Shown one piece after another: positions 22,722 to 32,115 of a DNA stretch of 64,000 bases (position 1 is the stretch's first letter; every line of letters begins with the position of its first letter). The stretch is taken from assembly GCA_039707465.1 (NCBI GenBank), contig CM077643.1:322467919-322531918 (forward strand), written 5' to 3'. Origin of the DNA: Rhabdophis nuchalis (taxonomy: Eukaryota > Chordata > Lepidosauria > Squamata > Natricidae). A model generated the notes under the pieces. That model saw only the letters and a program-made list of their open reading frames with translations, made no database searches and was not told where the DNA came from. Made by a program: the position numbers and the translations under genes.

Positions 22722-25700
22722 CTACCCAAGGCCGGCCAGACGAAAAAAGTGCGTCTTTAATTTTAAGCGGAAGGAGCGGAGGTCCGTGGTTGTCCTGATA
22801 TCGGGGGGAAGGTCATTCCAGAGGGCTGGGCCCGCCACAGAGAAGGCCCTTCCCCTGGGCGTCGCCCGCTGACAAAGTCTAGTGGACGGCACCCGGAGAA
22901 GTCCCTCTCTGTGGGAGCGAATCGGCCGTGAGGATGTATGGGGCAGGATCCGATCCCGCAGGTAGCTAGGTCCCGAGCCATGGAGCGCTTTGAAGATGGT
23001 AACTAACACCTTGAAGCGCACCCGGAAGACGACAGGTAGCCAGTGCAGCTCGCGCAACAGCGGTGTTACATGGGCAAACCTAGAGGTGCCCATAATTGCT
23101 CGCGCGGCTGCATTCTGGACCAACTGAAGCCTCCGGATACACCTCAAGGGGAGCCCCATGTAGAGAGAGTTGCAATAATCCAGTCGGGATGTCACGAGAG
23201 CATGAGTGACTGTGCGAAGGGCGTCCCGATCCAATAGGGGGCGCAACTGGCGTACCAGGCGAACCTGGTAAAACGCCCTCCTGGCCACGGCTGTCACTTG
23301 ATCTTCCATGGACAGCCGGGTATCCAGGAGGACACCCAAGTTGCGCGCCCCATCCACAGGGGCAAGATGTTCGCCCCCTATGGCCAGCGTTGGAGAGAGC
23401 TGGTTGAATCGGGCAGCCGGAAACCACAGCCACTCGGTCTTGGTCGGGTTGAGCCTAAGTCCGTTACTTCCCATCCAGATCCGCACGGCTTCCAAGCACT
23501 GGCACATCACCGCTACGGCATCGTTGGGGTGGTTTGGGGTAGATATGTACAGCTGGGTGTCATCAGCGTACAGGTGGTACTCTACCCCAAAACCACGGAT
23601 GATCTCGCCCAGCGGCTTCATGTATGCGTTAAACAGGAGAGGCGAGAGGACCGACCCCTGAGGCACCCCGCATGTGAGGGGTCTCGGGGTCGACCTCTGC
23701 TCCCCTGCCCGCACAAATTGCGATCGGCCAGAGAGGTAGGAGGAGAACCACCGTAAAACGGTGCCTCCCACCCCCAACCCCCCCAGCCGATGCAATAGGA
23801 TACCATGGTCGATGGTATCGAAAGCCGCCGAGAGGTCTAATAGGACCAGGATGGAGGAACATCCCCCATCTCTGGCCCTCCAGAGATCATCTACCAACGC
23901 GACCAATGCCGTCTCGGTGCTATGCCCGGGCCGAAAGCCGGACTGGCGCGGATCTAGATAGTCAACTTCCTCCAGGTGACGGGGAAACTGTTGTGCCACC
24001 ACACTCTCAACAACCTTCGCCAAGAAGGGAAGGTTGGAGACTGGACGGTAGTTGTTCAAAAGAGCTGGGTCCAAAGAGGGCTTCTTGAGGAGGGGCCTCA
24101 CCATGGCCTCTTTTAGGGAGGCAGGCAAGGAACCCTCACTCAAGGATGCGTTGACAACCTCTTGGAGCCAGCCTCGTGTCACCTCCCAGGATGCCAGTAC
24201 AAGCCAGGAGGGGCACGGATCCAATAAACATGTGGTGGCTCGCAGTCGCCCACGTAGCCTGTCCATATCCTCGGAAGTAACGGAGTCAAACTCCTCCCAA
24301 ACAAGATCTCCCCCGTGGCATCCCACTGGGCCATGAATGGGGGTTAGCTCACTCTGTATCTGGGCGGTTTTCTCCTGCAGAAAAATCACAAATTCCTCTG
24401 CTCTACCCTGTAGCGGGGCTTCCCGCTCCCTCTGTTGAAGGAGGGAGCGGGTCACCCTAAACAGGGCGGCAGGGCGGTTTTCTGCGGATGCTATGAGAGT
24501 GGCACAATGATGACGTTTGGCCACCCTCAGCGCCACAATGTAAGTCCGTAAATGGGCTCTTACCTGTGTCCGGTCAGATTCAGAGCGGCTAGCCCTCCAT
24601 CTTCTCTCTAGGCATCTCTTGCGGCGTTTCATCACCCGCAGCTCCTCAGTGAACCAAGGAGCCAGGGTGGTTCGCCGCCGCAAGAGAGGCCGCAAGGGCG
24701 CGACCCGATCTAAGGCTCCCACGGCCGCACTATTCCATGCGGCCGTGAGGTCCTCCATCGGGGCGCGGGTCAGGGATACAGGAAATGGCCCAAGCGCTGT
24801 CTGGAACCCATCCGGGTCCATCAAGCGCCTGGGGCGGTACCAGATTGGTGACTCTGGTTCCGCCTCCCCGCGGAGGGGAGCAGCGGTCGGAAAGTCGAGC
24901 CGGAGAAGTGAGTGGTCTGACCATGACAAGGGTGTGATGACTATATCCCCTGTACCCAGATCACTTTTCCATTGGCCCGAGACGAAGATGAGGTCCGGCG
25001 TATGTCCACCCTCGTGGGTGGGGCCCTGAATTACTTGGGTCAGGTCCATGGCCGTCATGGAAGCCATGAGCTCCCGAGCTACCACGGATGATTCGCCCAA
25101 CGATGGCAGGTTAAAGTCCCCCATGACTATAAGTCTGGGGGTCTCCACTGCCACCGTAGCGATCACCTCCAGGAGCTCGGGCAGGGCTGCTGCTACATAG
25201 CGGGGAGCCAGGTATACAACCAGCAAGCCCAACTGCCTCCCTAGGCCCCACTTCACGCAGAGGGACTCACAGCCGGAAGTCTGAGGCACAATGGTCTCTC
25301 TCGGCTCAAGGCCTTCCTTAATAATGACCGCTACCCCACCACCCCTGCCTAGGGCCCGCGGCTGATGAAATGCGCGGTAGCCTGGTGGGCACATTTCAAC
25401 GAGGGGATGTCCTCCCTCGTGGCCCAACCAGGTCTCCGCAATTCCTACCAGGTCCGGCTCCCCCTCTGACACAAGGTCACTAATGAGGGGGGCTTTGTTG
25501 ACAACGGACCTGGCGTTGCAAAACATCAGCCGCAGACCCTGGCTCTGTATTCCCTGGCCACCTAGCCTGCGGGGGTTGTGGCACCCAACCGTTTGTAACC
25601 AACGGCTACGTGCCTCCAACCGGGAGGAAGGAACTTGTCTCCCCTCGGTCCTGCCCCTCCCCACGACCCTCTGGATGGAGAAGCCCTCCACCGGAATGAC

Positions 25701-25982
25701 TTGTGTTTCCCCCCTCTTAACGGAACCATCCGCCTCCCTCCGTCGTCTACTGGCTTGGCCCGTTCCCTTCTGGCTAGTCTCAACCTGTCTAAACCCTCCC
25801 TCCTCCCTGGTACCCCCTAAAACAGACAACAGCTTTTTTACTAAAAAACCCCTACACCTGCGCTTTCGCCACTTCTCCTGACTTACTAGTCCCTCATCAA
25901 AGTGTGCCCTTGATAACACAGCGGGCCATACCTGCGAGAGGGGGGACTCTCGCAGTAACAGTAGGTCTGCTTTAGAGTACAT
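22722..25982 (-). CDS. LINE ORF2: endonuclease-reverse transcriptase (L2/CR1 clade), intact
   Basis: A 1086-residue uninterrupted frame. Residues 1-145 form a basic, low-complexity leader. Residues about 150-365 are an AP-type endonuclease, with N156 (FCNARS), E183 (IAETW), the MGDFN motif at 287-291 and the terminal SDH at 355-357, the expected catalytic set. RT spans about 600-900: LDLSAAFDTID at 715-725, GVPQGS at 772-777 and catalytic YADD at 805-808. A conserved C-terminal region with 'LDYCN' and 'ALWNDLPPD' follows. In this clade the protein nicks target DNA and reverse-transcribes its own RNA at the nick. No stop or frameshift is seen, so the copy is young and may be competent. I chose the first ATG of the frame as start. 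Confidence 0.92.
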   Translation of the reverse strand: MYSKADLLLLRESPLSQVWPAVLSRAHFDEGLVSQEKWRKRRCRGFLVKKLLSVLGGTREEGGFRQVETSQKGTGQASRRRREADGSVKRGETQVIPVEGFSIQRVVGRGRTEGRQVPSSRLEARSRWLQTVGCHNPRRLGGQGIQSQGLRLMFCNARSVVNKAPLISDLVSEGEPDLVGIAETWLGHEGGHPLVEMCPPGYRAFHQPRALGRGGGVAVIIKEGLEPRETIVPQTSGCESLCVKWGLGRQLGLLVVYLAPRYVAAALPELLEVIATVAVETPRLIVMGDFNLPSLGESSVVARELMASMTAMDLTQVIQGPTHEGGHTPDLIFVSGQWKSDLGTGDIVITPLSWSDHSLLRLDFPTAAPLRGEAEPESPIWYRPRRLMDPDGFQTALGPFPVSLTRAPMEDLTAAWNSAAVGALDRVAPLRPLLRRRTTLAPWFTEELRVMKRRKRCLERRWRASRSESDRTQVRAHLRTYIVALRVAKRHHCATLIASAENRPAALFRVTRSLLQQREREAPLQGRAEEFVIFLQEKTAQIQSELTPIHGPVGCHGGDLVWEEFDSVTSEDMDRLRGRLRATTCLLDPCPSWLVLASWEVTRGWLQEVVNASLSEGSLPASLKEAMVRPLLKKPSLDPALLNNYRPVSNLPFLAKVVESVVAQQFPRHLEEVDYLDPRQSGFRPGHSTETALVALVDDLWRARDGGCSSILVLLDLSAAFDTIDHGILLHRLGGLGVGGTVLRWFSSYLSGRSQFVRAGEQRSTPRPLTCGVPQGSVLSPLLFNAYMKPLGEIIRGFGVEYHLYADDTQLYISTPNHPNDAVAVMCQCLEAVRIWMGSNGLRLNPTKTEWLWFPAARFNQLSPTLAIGGEHLAPVDGARNLGVLLDTRLSMEDQVTAVARRAFYQVRLVRQLRPLLDRDALRTVTHALVTSRLDYCNSLYMGLPLRCIRRLQLVQNAAARAIMGTSRFAHVTPLLRELHWLPVVFRVRFKVLVTIFKALHGSGPSYLRDRILPHTSSRPIRSHREGLLRVPSTRLCQRATPRGRAFSVAGPALWNDLPPDIRTTTDLRSFRLKLKTHFFRLAGLG

Positions 25983-27068
25983 CTAATAAAATGGGTCAAG
26001 CTGTTAATCTAGGGCTACAATTGGCTACGATGATGTTAAAAACTGTGAAAACAGATGTTATAAATACATAATAAAGATGTTAAAATGAATAATAGAATAG
26101 ATGTTAAATAGATATTAAAAATAGATATTAAATAGATGTTAAATAGTATTTAAATAGCTGTTAAATACATTAAATACAATAAATACACTAAAATTCATTG
26201 TTCACAGTATGCAAGGGAGAAATATATAGTCCGGCTCAGCACTTGTTCACAAAATCGAGGGTGGTAGGAATAGTTCATCTAAGTGGGTAAGTCTGAGGCC
26301 TAGGCCTGATCTTCCACTCCAACTCCAACCATGGCCTGGCCACCTCACCCAATCCGTCCAGTTCTCCAACAAGCCAGGTTTCAGCCTAGTTGTTCCTCGG
26401 CCTCCCAGTCCAAACTCTCTTCGGCCTTCTGGTCGTCTGGTCGCCAGGCCTGGTCGCCAGGCCCAACTCCTCAGCCTCCCGACCCAGCCCGGCCCGGCTC
26501 CAGAACGGCACTCCCGGCCCAAACTCCTCACCTCCTGGCCCGGCGCGGAACGGTGATTTTCGGCCCTCCGAGGCCCCATCTATCTGGGGCGGCGATTTTC
26601 GCCCCCCCCCCAAGGCCCCACCTATCAACAGTGGGCGACCTGGAACCTCCGACGGCGTCCTGTGTTCTTCAGAGCCGTCTCCGCTGCCGCCTCCGCTGCC
26701 TCCATCTCCGCTGCTGCCAGCCTGGCCGTCCCAGCTCCAGCCCATCGTGCCCTCGGCCTCCGGCCTCCTCCAAACTCCGTCCCGGCGTTTCCCGGCGTTT
26801 CCGGCCTCTGCTCTACTCCCTCCGGCCTCCTCCCACTCCGTCCGGCGTTTGTGGGCGTTTCTGGGGCCTCCGCCCGGCGTCGTCCCTCCGGAGCCGCCTA
26901 TCCACCCCGAGAGACCCTCCTGGTCTCAAAAGATAGCCGGGGTGGTCCACTCCCTAAGCCCGGCCCTTACAGCTGTCCAACAGGCCGGGCAGCATTCTTC
27001 CAGCCAATTTTTGAGCCCTGCGACCCTCAGAGCTCTCGATGGCAGACCGCCATCTTCGCACATGCGCA
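25983..27068 (-). promoter_or_regulatory. GC-rich 5' UTR / putative internal promoter of the L2-like LINE
   Basis: From about 26280 to 27068 the sequence is very GC-rich with frequent CpG, in contrast to the AT-rich surroundings. On the minus strand the element's first bases read TGCGCATGTGCG (27057-27068), close to an NRF1 site. AAGATGGCGG (27047-27056), a YY1-type site, follows immediately. In mammalian L1 a YY1 site at the 5' end fixes the transcription start; the same role here is inference. The part next to the ORF (25983-26240) is AT-rich, with repeated TTAAATA-like units. Open frames in this region look like GC-rich artefacts. Confidence 0.65.
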
Positions 27069-27235
27069 GTTGCTTTCTCTCCTTGATAAGTTTCCACCCA
27101 TTGCTTCTTGTTCTGCCCTCAGATGCTTTGGAGAATAGTTTGAGTCTCTCTTCTTTATGGCAGCCCCTGAGATATTGGAACACTGCTATCATCTCACCCC
27201 TAGTCCTTCTTTTCATAAGACTAAGGGACAGTCTT
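27069..27235 (-). mobile_element. CR1 LINE, 5' remainder (right of the nested insertion)
   Basis: GCTTTCTCTCCTTGATAAG, TTTCCACCCATTGCTTCTTG, GGCAGCCCCTGAGATATTGG and CATCTCACCCCTAGTCC continue the CR1 3' region in the order expected after 22520. It is 5'-truncated near 27235. Confidence 0.82.
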
Positions 27236-27380
27236 CTTCCCATCTCTTCCACAGACTCATTTTTTTTAAAGAAAAAGACAGCAGTCTCATAAGACATATT
27301 TTATGTGTTGTATATTTTGATTCTCTGTGGCACAATGAAACATACAGTCATATGACAAATATGCATTTCAGTCACTGAAC

Positions 27381-27510
27381 ATTCTTATTGGGGAATGTTA
27401 TATATCTAACCATCTCAGCCTAGTGATCCTATGTGACCAGCAATACCTAAAGTGTAAATAACACAATATTAAAATAAAACAATAATACAACGTACCTGAA
27501 ATATTTCTAA
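27381..27510 (-). mobile_element. old LINE 3' end, second copy (tentative)
   Basis: A diverged match to 21116-21240 (TATATATCTAACCATCTCAGC; AATAACACAATATTAAAATAA). Family not determined. Confidence 0.35.
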
Positions 27511-27622
27511 GTAAGGAATTATGGTTTAGTATAAGGGCAGTGTTTTTAAAGACAGATAGGAAAAGGATAGATTTTTCCTCCTGTATATTATTCTGGAACT
27601 CTCTATAAACATGATCCTAGAA

Positions 27623-28054
27623 CAGAGATAGCAAACCTTTTCAGCACCAAGTGCCAAAAAGATGTGCAGAAATGTCATGGGCAAGTGCGCATGCACTCGT
27701 TAGGGCCATGCTCCAGAAAAGTCAACGCTCCGGGTTCTAGTGTGCATGTGCACCCAACAATCAGCTGGAAGGCAGGCATGCGCAGGCTGGTTTTTAGCAC
27801 TTACACGTGTGTGAAGTAATCACGGTCTGGAAAAGCAGACCTTCCAGGTTCTGGTGCACATGTGCACCCAACAATCAGCTGGCCAGCGTGCATGCACATA
27901 CCAGTTTTTGGCACTGCTGCATGCGCAAAGCACAGCTGATCGTCACATGCACATGCACACCAGAAACCTGGAACACACAGGCAAGGCCACGCATGCCGGG
28001 CGATATGGCTTTGCGTGCCACTTTGGGCACATGTGACATAGTTTCTCCATCACG
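27623..28054. mobile_element. hAT-like non-autonomous element (CAGAGATAGCAAACC family), about 430 bp
   Basis: Left end CAGAGATAGCAAACCTTTTC; right end ACATAGTTTCTCCATCACG resembles the inverse of a 'CAGTGATGGC' terminus. A partial target duplication (CCTAGAA / TTCTAGA) is seen. It contains an internal duplication of about 130 bp marked by two copies of GTGCACCCAACAATCAGCTGG-like sequence (about 27745 and 27860). Confidence 0.7.
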
Positions 28055-30127
28055 GTTCTAGAGGGTCACTTACTACTACATTAACAAGAAAACTGTTGAG
28101 CAGTGGATCAAAATCATTTCATTTCTTTCTTCAGTATTCTCATTCTTCTAATGCCTCACTTCATCGCTGAGTGGTGCCACTGTACCTGCTTATCTTCTTG
28201 CCCAGAATTTGCAGTGGATGTGGCTATTCCTCAGTTTCCCTGAGTGGCCCATTGAAAGGCTAAATGGGAGACATTTGACAATTGGAGACAATTGGATGGT
28301 GGCTAGATTCAGCTCTCCCGCATTGCTGGAGGATGTGGCCAGCAAAAGGAGAAGGAGGATGATAAGGATTAGGCAGGAAGGGCATAAACCGTTATGGAAG
28401 AAATCAAGTTCAGAGAGAGGGTATTCTTCAGGATATTCTGATGGAGAAAAATGATGACTAGAATGTTATGGTGACAAGGAAGAAGGAGGGTAAAACAAAA
28501 GCTCCACTCCTAAGTCACTCAACTCATCTGAGTTCAGTGCATTCAACCACTTGTTTAGAGTGGATTGTATTAGATACTCCTTTTGATCGGAAATTGCTTT
28601 TTAAAGTACACATTGAGGGTTGCGCAATGCTGTTTGAATAAACAGTTTAAATAAATTGATGCATATGAGTGAATAGCTGGAATGCATTTAATCATTCTAT
28701 TTCTCATCCATGGAAATGAATGAGAAATAGAACTGTTAAATGCATTCCACCTGTTCATTCATATGCAATCCCCTTATTCCCAATTTTTGAGAGCAGTTGT
28801 AATGAGGTTAGTTCTTCTCAAGTCTTTGAACTTCAACTTCCAAGAATCTTTTGTGAAACTTCTTTTTCTTGTGTGAAACTTCTTTACAAAACCACTTTAA
28901 GGAATCTGAGCACTCAGATTGCGCAAAGCAATTTTTGCTAGTTAATAAGATATGACTTTTCAATATGTGTGTTCCAATAAGTAAAGGATTCATGGGTTTA
29001 TATTTTAAATTAGTTAAATATGGTACAATCTGATTAATTCATAGTTTGGATGGGATCCCCATACTTTAGGGCAAAGTTTCTCAACCTTGGCAACTTTAAG
29101 GTATGTGGACTTCCGATAGTTCTTCAGCCAGCTCTATGGAGCAGAACAAATGTCCCATTACTTGTCACTATAAAAGGTAGTTACCTCTACTTAATCTTGT
29201 TAAACTTCAAAAAGCTAAAAAGATCCAGAGCGAATTAATGCTTGGATATCATTAATAGGAGGCCATCAAATAAATTCAAGGCTGAAGAAGACATTGGCAA
29301 ACTAGTGCCACATTGTTACCAAGCAATATAGTTACCAGGATTCAAATGCCTTTAAAACTCCTATTTTTAAAATTCCTTTAAAAATCACATCTTGAAACTT
29401 CCCATAGTGAACGACGAAGTCCTTCAGCTAGGAGAGGTGGCGTTCCAAAATGCTTCTTTCAGAAGTCCCATGGGACTTCATTTCCCAGACTCCCACTCTG
29501 CAGTTCTTCCTGCCACTATCCATAGATCTGACTTGACACCCATTCCTGCAACCAATATGCATAAGAGAAAAATGTCTCTCAAAAGCTGTTCTGCCTTTTT
29601 GGGCAATTCTTTTTATAGCAGAAGTGCATGTAGTTGAGCTACGTGGACTTCTCCAGCTTCTTGGGGATTTAAAAATGTTAATCCGGACTGCTGGGAAGTT
29701 GGAAATCCCTTTGCATTACAGATTTCCACTGAGTTTTATCTTTGTTTTTAAAAGGGCCAAATGTTTTCTATCTCCAGCAAAGAGAAAGGCTGGGATAATT
29801 TGACATCACACAGGACCAGCGCCCATGTCTCACTCACCTGGGTGGGTGTTGTGCACCTAATCCTATAATCTGGCATGCACCTTACCTATCTTGCACCTAT
29901 CTTACTTCCATCTTTAGGCACGAAAACTCTCCTTCTTGCCAAAACAGATATATTTTAAAAAATTAGCTGAATTATTTTTCAGTTCATGAAAGCTATAAAA
30001 TCCCTTTCTCCAAATTGATGTATATTTATCTTAATATTTATTTTTTTTAAATGCAACAAAAAACCCTCAGCCCCAGCAATCAGCCACAAGCCAAGCAATC
30101 AGCCAAGGCTGCTGATTGCTGCATTAC
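28055..30127. other. mostly unannotated DNA
   Basis: Contains the hairpin at 28660-28767 and a half MITE at about 29080-29140 (TTTCTCAACCTTGGCAAC). Nothing else is recognised. No supported gene. Confidence 0.4.
28660..28767. repeat. imperfect 108-bp inverted repeat
   Basis: The left arm starts TGCATATGAGTGAATAGC and the right arm ends CTGTTCATTCATATGCA. Both arms are about 50 bp, include GGAATGCATTTAA-type and TTCTATTTCTCAT-type segments, and meet near 28713. It has no 8-bp flanking duplication that I can identify. Confidence 0.8.
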
Positions 30128-30135
30128 ATGCAAAC

Positions 30136-30429
30136 AAGAGGTGGTATTCAGCAGGTTCTGACCAGTTCTGGAAAACCGGTAGAAATTCTGAGTAGTTTGG
30201 AGAACTGGTAAATATCACCTCTGACTGGCTGAGCCCCCATCTGTTCTCTGCCTCCTGAATTCCAGCTGATCAAGAGGAAATGGGGAATTTGCAGTAACCT
30301 TCCCCTGGAATGGGGAGGGGATGGAGATTTTACAGTATCCTTCCCCTGCCATGCCCACAAAGCCATGCCCACTGAGCCATGCCATGTCCATCAAGCCATA
30401 CCCACACAAAAAATTGAATCCCATCACTG
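30136..30429. mobile_element. hAT-like element (CAGTGGTGGGATTCAG family), 294 bp
   Basis: Left end AAGAGGTGGTATTCAG (first base changed), right end TTGAATCCCATCACTG; exact 8-bp duplication ATGCAAAC (30128-30135 and 30430-30437). The left 100 bp resemble the small element at 13205-13311. Confidence 0.88.
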
Positions 30430-30437
30430 ATGCAAAC

Positions 30438-31488
30438 AACATATTTTCCTGTTGAAATTTGGTAGGGGCTAATCCTTGGGTTCTGGTAAGAGTGAAATTC
30501 ATTTGTTTTATCTATTTGGAGAGTGATCCATTTCTTATTTTGGCTCTACGAAGCATGGTGAATGATACAGCTGCTTTATACATAATTTTGAGAAGGAATT
30601 CTAATTGTTATGCCTTGAATTACATCTCTTGAACTCTATGGGTGGGCTTTGCTGTGCCCAAATATGATTTCCTTTAAATTTATAATTGTCTGTCAGTAGA
30701 ATATTATCTATTTGTTCTGAGGTTTTCTAGACTTTATTTTGACAGAGGATTATCAATAATATTGTGGAATGTTATGTAAATTAAGGCCTCCTAAATGGAT
30801 TTAAAGAGACACACATTTAGAAACAGCTTTTCAAAAGGACAGCTTAGTTGTGTAAATTAAAGTTGGATGGCTGGAAAAAGACAAGCCCAAGAAAGTTTTA
30901 ATAGTGATTTATTGTAAATTTTGGAAATATTTGGATGAGCTGGTTTAACTCAGCTTGATGAAGATAGACTGGTCAAAATTTCAACACAATAGCCTGAAAT
31001 TACTAAACCCAGTTTAGTTCTCTGTTCTCCTGCTAAAACATGATTTACCCATATATTTTCACATTCTATACTTTTTTACTTGGTTTGTTTCAAGTCCACA
31101 TTATGTGCAATTAAAGCCTATGCTCTCACATTTGCAAAGTATTTTCCACCGAGGACTCAAACTATTCCAGCAATTTTACATAGTGTCTAATAAGGAAGGG
31201 GAGACCCGCATACATTTTAGCATACAGTAGTTTATGAACAATTAGCTATCTATAAAACGTGAAAGACATTAAAACATAAGCTCTTAATATAATGAAATAG
31301 TAGAGATGCCAGACAATCTCCTTGTGGAATTGTTCAATGACCAGGAAATACATTTGTGTTAAAAAAATAAACAAGTTCCTTTAGAGACATGTGATACAGT
31401 AGTCAGAATTAATATTTATATTCAATAAAACTAATATAGTGTTATGAGACTTATCTGAAGAATAGCAAATGCTAAAACCAAACATTTA
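30438..31488. other. unannotated AT-rich DNA
   Basis: No gene or named repeat is recognised. Confidence 0.4.
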
Positions 31489-31496
31489 AATAAAGC

Positions 31497-31927
31497 CAGG
31501 GATGGGCTGCTGCAGGTTCATGCAGGTTCAGGAGAATCTCCAGCTAAGAATCTGCCCAGTTCAGAGAACCCACAAATCCCACCCCTGGCTGGCCCTGCCC
31601 ACCCTGCCCCACAACTGCCCTTCCCAGAAGTCCCCATGCAGCCCGTTCGGGATGCCAGTTAAGTACAGGGCACATGCGGAGGCTCAAGGACAGTGAAAAA
31701 GAGGCGTCCCGGAAGTTCCAGAAGGCTGGAAATGGGCCTGCTTCTGGACCTCCGGAGCCTGGGGGAGACTGTTTTCACCCTCCCAGGGGCTCAAGGAAAG
31801 CCTCCAAATCCTGGAGAGGGTGAAAATGCCCCCCTATGCCATGGTGCAGGAAGCCGGCTAAGTCATGCCCACCCCATCCAGCAACTGGGCAGAAAACCCA
31901 TTGCTAAAATTTTTGAAGCACACCCCG
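31497..31927. mobile_element. hAT-like non-autonomous element (CAGGGGTGGGCT family), 431 bp
   Basis: Left end CAGGGATGGGCTGCTG, right end near TTTGAAGCACACCCCG; exact 8-bp duplication AATAAAGC (31489-31496 and 31928-31935). Collinear with 37723-38136 and of similar length. GC-rich interior, no transposase. Confidence 0.92.
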
Positions 31928-32115
31928 AATAAAGCTATTTGGTTCCCTTATACTTTACAGCATTATAGGTAGTAAAATCTTAACACTGAAGGGAAAAGTG
32001 GCTTGACATAACTTTCTATAACAGAGGTGACATGGATTGTCACTTTAGAATCAGTGGGTTTTCCCCTGCCCCATATCCTGTTCAAAATTATTTTGGTTTA
32101 GAAATATGCATTAGG

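Larger units (their letters stand above)
22521..27068 (-). mobile_element. full-length L2-like LINE inserted into CR1
   Basis: The 3' end (ATT repeats, then ATCCCGCTCTCTCTCCCC) abuts CR1 at 22520. The 5' end abuts the continuing CR1 at 27069. The element has a GC-rich 5' UTR of about 1.08 kb, one long intact ORF (22722-25982) and a short 3' UTR. The CR1 halves join as ...CTAAGTT|GCTTTC... if the element is removed, with AGTT shared at both junctions as a possible short target duplication. About 4.55 kb is a plausible complete length for this clade. This is the only L2-like copy in the window with an endonuclease. Confidence 0.88.

Noticed and set aside
23043..25029. Several plus-strand frames of 60-152 codons antisense to the LINE ORF.
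   Set aside because: They are shadows of the strong minus-strand coding frame; none has independent domain features.
26331..27292. Long plus-strand open frames (up to 300 codons, proline/serine/arginine-rich) over the GC-rich region.
   Set aside because: Low stop-codon density is expected in GC-rich DNA. The region is the 5' UTR of the minus-strand L2-like LINE, and the frames have no domain character.
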